64,000 bases of DNA from Lunularia cruciata (Eukaryota; Streptophyta; Marchantiopsida; Lunulariales; Lunulariaceae), in the NCBI GenBank assembly GCA_948567375.1, contig OX419755.1, positions 79,006,218-79,070,217 on the forward strand. The letters run 5' to 3'. This document shows, in pieces, positions 59,683 through 64,000 of this stretch; the stretch's first letter is position 1; the number at the start of each line of letters is the position of its first letter. Both the position numbers and the translations under genes were made by a program. The notes below the pieces were generated by a model that did not search any database, was not told where the DNA came from, and saw only the letters and a program-made list of their open reading frames with translations.

Positions 59683-60104
59683 TGTAACAATATGGAGTTT
59701 AACAATGAATTTAGTTAGGTCTATTTGTTAGTTTGTTAGCACAACATAACAAATAGACCAAATTATCCTAGAATATTCCAAAACTATCTAAGAAGCTTCA
59801 TGGCTAGCTTAGCTTGCACTCCAAGTAGGTAACCTCTATAAGGAAGCTTCTAACTAGCTTAGCTTGCATGCCAAGTAGACGGCTTCTAAAAGGAAGCTTC
59901 TTGAGAAGCTTCACGGTTCACTTGGCTTGCACTCCAAAAAGCGGCTCAAAGAAGCTTCTTGAGAAGCTTCTCAAGAACCTTGTATACTCCCTATAAAAAA
60001 CTAAAGCCAAAGCTCATGCTATGCTTTTGGATTTTTCCCATACTCAACTTTCCTAATGAGATATTCCGTTCTCCTATTTCTCTCCTCAGTCTTGGTCTTT
60101 TACA
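59683..60104 (+). repeat. 5' LTR of A8
   Basis: A 422-bp LTR. The GAATATTC core is at 59771-59778, but the third unit is lost. The TATA region is mutated to CCCTATAAAAAAC near 59991-60003. The GAA/TTC array is less perfect than in A5. Confidence 0.88.
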
Positions 60105-60376
60105 TTGGTATTAGAGTAGGAATAGGATAGATGGAATTTATGGACCACCAAATCTATTTCCGCCAAACCATTGGGATTTTTGGTGTTAAGATACTACCCA
60201 AACATCATTTCACATAGTTCATCACCTCATGCTTTGGGCAGGATTTTTTGAATACAATCACCTTGTCTGAGGAATCTTTGGTACTTCTAGTTGTAACTTA
60301 TGGAGAATGATGGACATGTTGCATCTATATGTTAATAAATTATATAGTTTGGAGGTGGTGGAATAGAGAGGTAACT

Positions 60377-62100
60377 ATGGTGGCACTGCCCAAGGTTATC
60401 ATTGGTGGCAATGCATAAGGTTATCATTGCTATGTAACAACAAATCAAACATTTTATTTGATTGTTGGATGAACAAGATAATCAACAACAAGAGCACATA
60501 GAGAGAGTACCAATTTTAAGACAAATAATACCAAACTTGATTTTCAAAGACCTAAGGTGTAATACTCTGAGGACAAGAGAAGAGAGAAAACACAGATTTG
60601 CACACTCAAACATTTGATGCCCCAAAGGAGCACCTTCTCTTTATTATATAGACAAAGAGGATCTCCTCCAAGGAAGCTCCACCATAGGATTAGGGACACA
60701 GATAGGTGACATGTTATCAAGCTCCACCCTTGGATTACTTATTTGGATGGGTGACATGTCTGGTCTAGGTCCTATCTGGTTGGTCAAACAAGCTTTGACT
60801 AGAGGGAATCTTTTAGGGAATTTTCTTGTAAGAATCTCAGAATCACGTGAGTAAGGTACCATTGGAAAGCTCTCAACGAGACAACGCAAGGGGGAGGGAA
60901 GGCCAGCCTATCCTTTCTTTTGGGGGGGGGGGGAATGTGCACATTTTTGAGGCCTAATTCATCCGTTTAGGCCTCCAAAATTGCCTTCAAAGATTTCAGG
61001 CATATTTCGATTCCTACTCTATTAGTAGAAGTCCCCTTTTGGTGATACCTCTTTCTGATCTGTTTAGTCCATCATGTGTAACATCCTTCCAGATGTTACC
61101 AAACCAATTATCACCTTTAAATATGTCTAGCTATTGGTTCTAAGGTTCTCAAGTCTATTTTGGTTTCTGCCCTATTAGTAGAAGTACTCTTTTGGTGATA
61201 CTTCTATCTTATCTGTTTTGACCATCATGTATAACATCATTCTAGATGTTACCAAACCGAATTTCACATCTAGATCATATGGCCAGCTCTTGGTATTACA
61301 TAAGGTTTTTGAAGGCAAGAATCTCTTCGATGCAATGGAGAATTTTGTGTTTGACTGTGAATGTTATTTCAAAGCTACCAATCTTCAAGATGAACAGAAG
61401 TAGATTCTCTTGGCTTCTAGCCAACTAGATGGAGTAGGAAAGCTATAGTGACAATTTTGAGTGGAGCGAGCTAAATGGTAAATTGTTGCACCAATCTTAA
61501 CATAGGCAAAATTCAAGCTTGCAATAATTGGTTGATTCCAAGCTATAAATGACATATGAGATGCACGAGATAGGTTGGCAGAGTTGAAGCATATTGACTC
61601 TATAAGAAGATACATCACATAATTCTAGAACACCATCATGTAAATTCCAAATATACTAGAAGGTGAAGCTTTGGATTGATTTGTGAGGAGTTTGAAGTCA
61701 CAAACTAAATTAGAGCTAATTAAGCAAGAGCCACAAATCTTGGAGGAAGCCATCCGGTCGGCTGAACGCTTTGATTCCTTGGTTGCAACAACTTGGTCTT
61801 GACCTAGACCTCCACAAAACCTACTAATACACTACACATGGGTGGAGGACCCGGTACCAATGGAGATTAATGTCATTCAATGGAGACCACTTGGGACTAT
61901 AGATAGAGAAAAATTGTGACAAAATGATGATTGTTTCAATTGTCACCAAATTGGACATCACATTATTGAATATCCACTCACAAATGGATGACCTTGACAA
62001 TTTGCCCAGATGGAGTTTGTGGAGTATAATGATAGGGAAAACAAGGAATCCCAATAGGAGATTTCAAGGCACCTATTGGGGACCTGATTAGATCCAATGA
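60377..62100 (+). pseudogene. A8 gag (broken, interrupted by B2)
   Basis: The ATG at 60377 begins MVALPKVIIGG and includes a short duplicated AAGGTTATCATTG. Gag is cut at 60557 by B2 and resumes at 61306 with FEGKNLFDAMENFVFD. The knuckle at about 61927-61968 reads DCFNCHQIGHHIIEY, so the last Cys is Tyr. Stops occur throughout. Confidence 0.78.
60553..61305. mobile_element. Solo LTR of the second family (B2, TSD TAAGG)
   Basis: The 743-bp unit 60558-61300 starts TGTAATAC and ends GTATTACA. It is flanked by perfect duplications TAAGG (60553-60557 and 61301-61305). It matches B1 at 12623-13209 but is longer because a segment of about 150-170 bp near its right end (two copies of an ATTAGTAGAAGT...ATCTGTTT...CATCATGT block, near 61020 and 61172) is duplicated. 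A run of 12 G at 60922-60933 lies inside. Direction of transcription was not determined. Confidence 0.9.
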
Positions 62101-64000
62101 GATCAAAGGCTTGACCTATGCAAGTTTGCTTCACTTGCAAAGTATGATATTTGATTGTCGTTGTAGTATTTTGGTTGATTTTTGAAGTTCAAAAAATTGC
62201 TTGTCCATGCAATTAGCAAACAAATTATGTATCCCTATCAAGCCAGTAATTAGAAGGAGATTGATGATATAGCTGATGGTGGAAATGGTTTTGCATTTCA
62301 TACCTTGCATCCTATTACATTCAAGATTGGGAAAGAGTATTTGGAGTGCATGAGATTTGTAGTGGCACCTCTACACTATGATGTCATTCTAGGTCAATCT
62401 TGGCTTGAATGTCATAAGATTCAATTTGATTGGAATTGATGATAAATTCAAGTACAACACCAAGGTAGGAATTTTTTTATTAGGTTGTCTAGCACCTTTG
62501 AGTAAGACACCTAAGAGCAATTAGTCCCAAGTTGAGAAGTTTGTCAAGAAAACAACCATAGAGCAAGCTTCAAAGGAAGATAAGTCCCAAGATGGGAAGT
62601 TTGTCAAGAAAGCAACCATAGAGTAAGCTTTGAAGGAAGATAAGTCCCAAGATGAGAATTTTGTCAAGAAAGTAGCCATAGAGCAAGCTTTGAAGGAAGA
62701 TAAGTCCCTAGATGGGAAGTTTGTCAATGAAGCAACTATAGAGCGAGCTTTGGAGGAAAATAAGTCTATTTTTGTGGTGTGGTTTGAGCCAATTGCACAA
62801 GGAGAATTTGAAGAGGATCATTGGCCTCATCAAGCAATGGTTGATCAAAAAGTTCAAGAGTTTGTGGACTTGTTTTTGGAGGATCTACCAAATGGATTAC
62901 CCTCTGATCGTGGTATGCCCTTCAAGGTTGAGTTATTTCCAAGGAGTACTCCAGTGAGAAGACCAATCTATCAACTCTCACCAAAGGAGTTAGAGGAGTT
63001 GCAAACAACACTTACGGAGTTGTTGGAGAAGGATTTCATATGACATAGTACATCTTCTTAGGGAGTGCTGGTATTATTCATTCCAAAGAAAGATGGAGGG
63101 CTTTATTTCTATATAGATTACCATGGGCTCAATAAACAAACAATAAACAATGCATATTCCTTGTTTCAAATTGATGACTTGCTTGATCAGTTGAGGGGAG
63201 CACAATACTTCTCCAAGTTAAATCTTCATATCAATTATTGGCAAATCCCCATTGATAGGGAAGATGTGCAAAAGATTACTTGTCACATAAGGTATGGGCA
63301 TTTTGAATAGAGAGCTCTACCTTTTGGGCTCACTAATGCTCTAGCAATTTTCATGGATCAGATGCATCGTGTGTTGGATGTACTATTGGATTGGTACATA
63401 GTGGTGTTCTTGGATGCTATTTTAATATATAACACGACAAAAGCAAAACATGCAAATCACATGCAAGAAGTCCTAATATGACTACAAAAATGGAAGTTTT
63501 ATTGCAAGAAGTTGAAGTGTAATTTTTAGCAAAAGGAAGTTACCTTCTTGGGTCACAAGATCTCATTGGAGGGGATCAAGATAAAAGAGGAGAAACTCAA
63601 TGCCATCACTAATTGGTCTACTCCAAAGGATGCTATAGAAGTATAGGAATTTAATGGATTGGCTAATTTTTACCAATGATTCATCCACTACGATGCTCAT
63701 GTAGCCGCACCATTGACCAATTCCTAAAACTCAAGCTTTTAGTGGACCAACAAGCACAAAGAAGCATTCCAGAAGCTGAAACACATGGTACTTTCAAGAC
63801 CCATTTTTCAACCATATGATACTCAATTATCTTGTGTTGATTTTGATGCTTCTAACTTTGCAATTGGAGCAGTTTTACAACAAGAATTCCCATATGGGTT
63901 ACATATCATTGCCTTTGTGTCTCACAGACTAAATATAGCAAAAAGGAATTACTTTGCTTGAGATTGGGAACAACTAGCAATGGTATATGTGACCAAGGTA
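62101..64000 (+). pseudogene. A8 protease, linker repeat, RT and RNase H start (broken)
   Basis: A protease remnant lies near 62160-62440 ([19 protein letters not shown]). The linker at 62521-62770 has four 20-residue repeats, partly open in 62630-63043. RT follows in 63065-63310 (FIPKKDGGLYFYIDYHGLN) and near 63400 VVFLDAILIY; the second catalytic Asp of the DD pair reads Ala. The RT-RNase H link and RNase H run to the window end. Stops are frequent. Confidence 0.82.

Larger units (their letters stand above)
59683..64000 (+). mobile_element. Ty3/gypsy chromovirus A8 (cut by window end)
   Basis: The 5' LTR is 59683-60104 (TGTAACA to TTTTACA) and the primer-binding site, in variant form TTGGTATTAGAGT, is at 60105-60117. 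Gag starts near 60377. Solo LTR B2 interrupts gag at 60558-61300. Protease, linker and RT follow, and RNase H is still being read at the window end (DFDASNFAIGAV near 63840). The left flank is TTTCT; the right end is outside the window, so the duplication cannot be checked. Confidence 0.88.

Overview
The window looks like nuclear DNA of a land plant. Evidence: two intron-containing genes of plant families (a GT47 exostosin-type glycosyltransferase and a four-exon chalcone isomerase), a PIF/Harbinger transposase remnant, and nested Ty3/gypsy chromoviruses primed by a sequence matching the plant initiator-Met tRNA 3' end (TGGTATCAGAGC or close variants). The species cannot be fixed from the sequence. 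No rRNA, tRNA, CRISPR or bacterial-type operon was recognised.

Layout. 1-17.2 kb is a retrotransposon nest on the minus strand. A degenerate Tat-like Ty3/gypsy fragment was hit by chromovirus A1 (2816-14793, target duplication ATAAG). A1 was hit by full-length chromovirus A2 (5792-11386, AATAG) and by a solo LTR of a second family, B1 (12623-13209). 17.2-22.3 kb is mostly low-copy-looking DNA without a secure gene. 22.3-23.6 kb holds a decayed PIF/Harbinger transposase. 26.3-26.7 kb holds a 51-bp coiled-coil minisatellite with a long GA run. Chromovirus A3 (26701-32367, GACTC) is inserted right next to it. 34.1-35.4 kb holds a decayed Myb/SANT-like gene on the minus strand, followed by a near-perfect foldback at 35340-35602.

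36.6-42.3 kb is the gene island: a GT47 glycosyltransferase (plus, 36679-38561, one intron) convergent with a chalcone isomerase (minus, 42317-40602, three introns). The isomerase becomes visible only when four short exons are spliced together. 42.3-47.7 kb is intergenic, with a 119-bp hAT-like MITE at 45906-46024.

47.7-64 kb is a second chromovirus nest on the plus strand. Old element A4 was hit by a solo LTR (49520-49933, GTAGT), an inverted LTR scrap (49996-50440), the youngest-looking full-length copy A5 (51786-57426, ATTTT) and, in its 3' LTR, element A8 (59683 to beyond the window end). A8 itself carries solo LTR B2 (60558-61300, TAAGG).

The most interesting signal is in the chromovirus LTRs. 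Their promoter-proximal part is packed with alternating GAA/TTC pentamers that match the heat-shock element consensus, including an 18-bp four-unit perfect site present in five LTRs, just upstream of a TATAAATA box. This suggests a heat-responsive gypsy family, analogous to but unrelated to the copia element ONSEN. The family also shows a copy-number-variable 60-bp repeat between protease and reverse transcriptase, a shared in-frame TGA between RNase H and integrase, and stop codons that mostly look like deaminated CGA codons.
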